A stretch of 64,000 nucleotides of DNA from Saccharospirillaceae bacterium (GTDB taxonomy: Bacteria > Pseudomonadota > Gammaproteobacteria > Pseudomonadales > Oceanobacteraceae): assembly GCA_021208685.1 (NCBI GenBank), contig JAJOJJ010000038.1, forward strand, positions 1-64,000, read 5' to 3'. Shown here in pieces: positions 63,143 through 64,000 of the stretch. Each line of letters opens with the position of its first letter. The stretch's first letter is position 1. The notes below the pieces were generated by a model. The model made no database searches and was not told the origin of the DNA. It was given only the letters and a program-made list of their open reading frames with translations. A program made the position numbers and the translations under genes.

Positions 63143-64000
63143 ATGAAAGTTCTCGTAATTGGCAGTGGCGGCCGTGAACACGCGCTTGCCTGGAAAGCTC
63201 TGCAGTCACCACGGGTTGAAAAAGTCTTCGTTGCGCCGGGCAATGCCGGTACTGCGCGTGAAGCCGGTATAGAAAACGTTGCACTTGACGTTATGGATTT
63301 CGATGGTCTGCAGAAGTTTGCTGAAGACAACGCCATCGGCCTGACCATCGTCGGTCCGGAAGCTCCGCTGGTTGGTGGTATCGTCAATCAGTTTGAGGCC
63401 GCTGGTCTTAAGATTTTCGGCCCACGTAAAGGCGCCGCGCAACTGGAAGGCTCCAAAGCCTTCACCAAAGATTTTCTGGCGCGTCAGCAGATTCCGACGG
63501 CTGATTACCAGAACTTCACGGAGATTGAACCGGCGCTGGCTTATCTGAAAGAAAAAGGCGCTCCGATCGTCGTGAAGGCTGACGGTCTGGCCGCCGGTAA
63601 AGGCGTCATCGTCGCTGAAACCCTGGAGCAGGCTGAAGAAGCGGTGAAAGACATGCTGTCTGGCAATGCCTTTGGCGATGCCGGCTGTCGCGTGGTGATC
63701 GAAGAATTCCTCGCTGGCGAAGAAGCATCGTTCATCGTGATGGTCGACGGCAAAAACGTGCTGCCAATGGCCACCAGCCAGGATCACAAACGCGTTGGCG
63801 ACAACGATACCGGTCCGAACACCGGCGGTATGGGGGCTTATTCTCCGGCACCGGTTGTTACTCAGGAAATCCACGACCGCGTGATGCGCGAAGTGATTAT
63901 GCCAACGGTTAACGGCATGGCCGCCGAAGGCAATGACTACACCGGTTTCCTCTACGCCGGTCTGATGATTGACGCCAGCGGCGCGCCGAAAGTCATCGAA
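63143..64000 (+). CDS. purD: Phosphoribosylamine-glycine ligase PurD, 5' part
   Basis: PurD joins glycine to phosphoribosylamine in purine synthesis. The open frame from ATG 63143 (MKVLVIGSGGREHALAWKAL) is clear of stops to the end of the window, 286 codons. It shows the ATP-grasp region (VVKADGLAAGKGV ... EEFLAGEEASF) and the loop KRVGDNDTGPNTGGMGAYSP. AAGGAAT is the ribosome-binding site, only a few bases after the REP pair. The C-terminal third lies beyond the window. Confidence 0.95.
   Translation, partial: MKVLVIGSGGREHALAWKALQSPRVEKVFVAPGNAGTAREAGIENVALDVMDFDGLQKFAEDNAIGLTIVGPEAPLVGGIVNQFEAAGLKIFGPRKGAAQLEGSKAFTKDFLARQQIPTADYQNFTEIEPALAYLKEKGAPIVVKADGLAAGKGVIVAETLEQAEEAVKDMLSGNAFGDAGCRVVIEEFLAGEEASFIVMVDGKNVLPMATSQDHKRVGDNDTGPNTGGMGAYSPAPVVTQEIHDRVMREVIMPTVNGMAAEGNDYTGFLYAGLMIDASGAPKVIE

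Overview
The window reads as an ordinary stretch of chromosome from a marine-type gammaproteobacterium on the Oceanospirillales/Pseudomonadales side. The basis is gene content and order: cmoAB, a groES-groEL pair with a sigma-32-type promoter, nadC-pilABCD-coaE-yacG, ampDE, lapD-lapG, and prmA-DUF3426-dusB-fis-purH-purD. No genus can be fixed from this alone. Coding is dense on both strands. There is no rRNA, tRNA, CRISPR array, prophage or transposase gene. The mobile DNA is small and non-coding: REP-like palindromes and one 334-bp inverted-repeat element.

Layout. 0.3-4.3 kb: tRNA wobble-modification genes cmoB/cmoA, rmuC, and a small predicted outer-membrane barrel. 4.5-6.6 kb: a secreted sphingomyelinase-like phosphodiesterase followed directly by a membrane-anchored lipase-foldase-like protein. 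6.6-9.1 kb: soxR with a near-consensus SoxR operator facing an MFS exporter, then a DCC-family thiol protein. 9.2-13.4 kb: a lipoprotein with an internal duplication, a fatty-acid/branched-chain acyl-CoA locus damaged by a deletion (thiolase start joined to an acyl-CoA synthetase tail), and a degraded gene remnant. 13.5-20.2 kb: an antiporter and a yhiI-rbbA-yhhJ-type ABC export operon. 20.2-30.6 kb: assorted single genes and small operons (solute-binding protein, glycosyltransferase, HPP membrane protein with divergent TetR, coiled-coil envelope pair, GFA protein, an ART-like protein, an NmrA/DUF1772 operon with divergent AraC).

30.7-37 kb: groEL/groES, fxsA, a GNAT acetyltransferase, gph/rpe, and a DUF3530 hydrolase whose stop codon lies in the end of the 334-bp element. 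37.6-39 kb: a small soluble protein with chemoreceptor-hairpin-like segments beside a diiron-type metallo-beta-lactamase-fold protein. This is a candidate stand-alone oxygen/iron sensing pair and the most interesting locus here. 39.1-48.5 kb: ampDE, an alanine/sodium symporter, nadC, and the type IV pilus core (pilA with sigma-54 promoter and upstream palindrome, pilB, pilC, pilD) with coaE and yacG.

48.6-57 kb: DUF808 protein, PadR regulator with a palindromic operator facing a FAD oxidoreductase, a copper chaperone, lapD-lapG (c-di-GMP control of surface-adhesin cleavage) and a divergent diguanylate cyclase. 57.2-64 kb: aroQ directly followed by prmA, without the accB-accC genes often found between them, then DUF3426, dusB-fis, purH and the 5' part of purD, which runs off the window.

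Functions are assigned from recognised motifs and gene context only; no database search was run. Start codons were moved inward from the longest frame wherever a ribosome-binding site, signal peptide or known family N-terminus favoured it.
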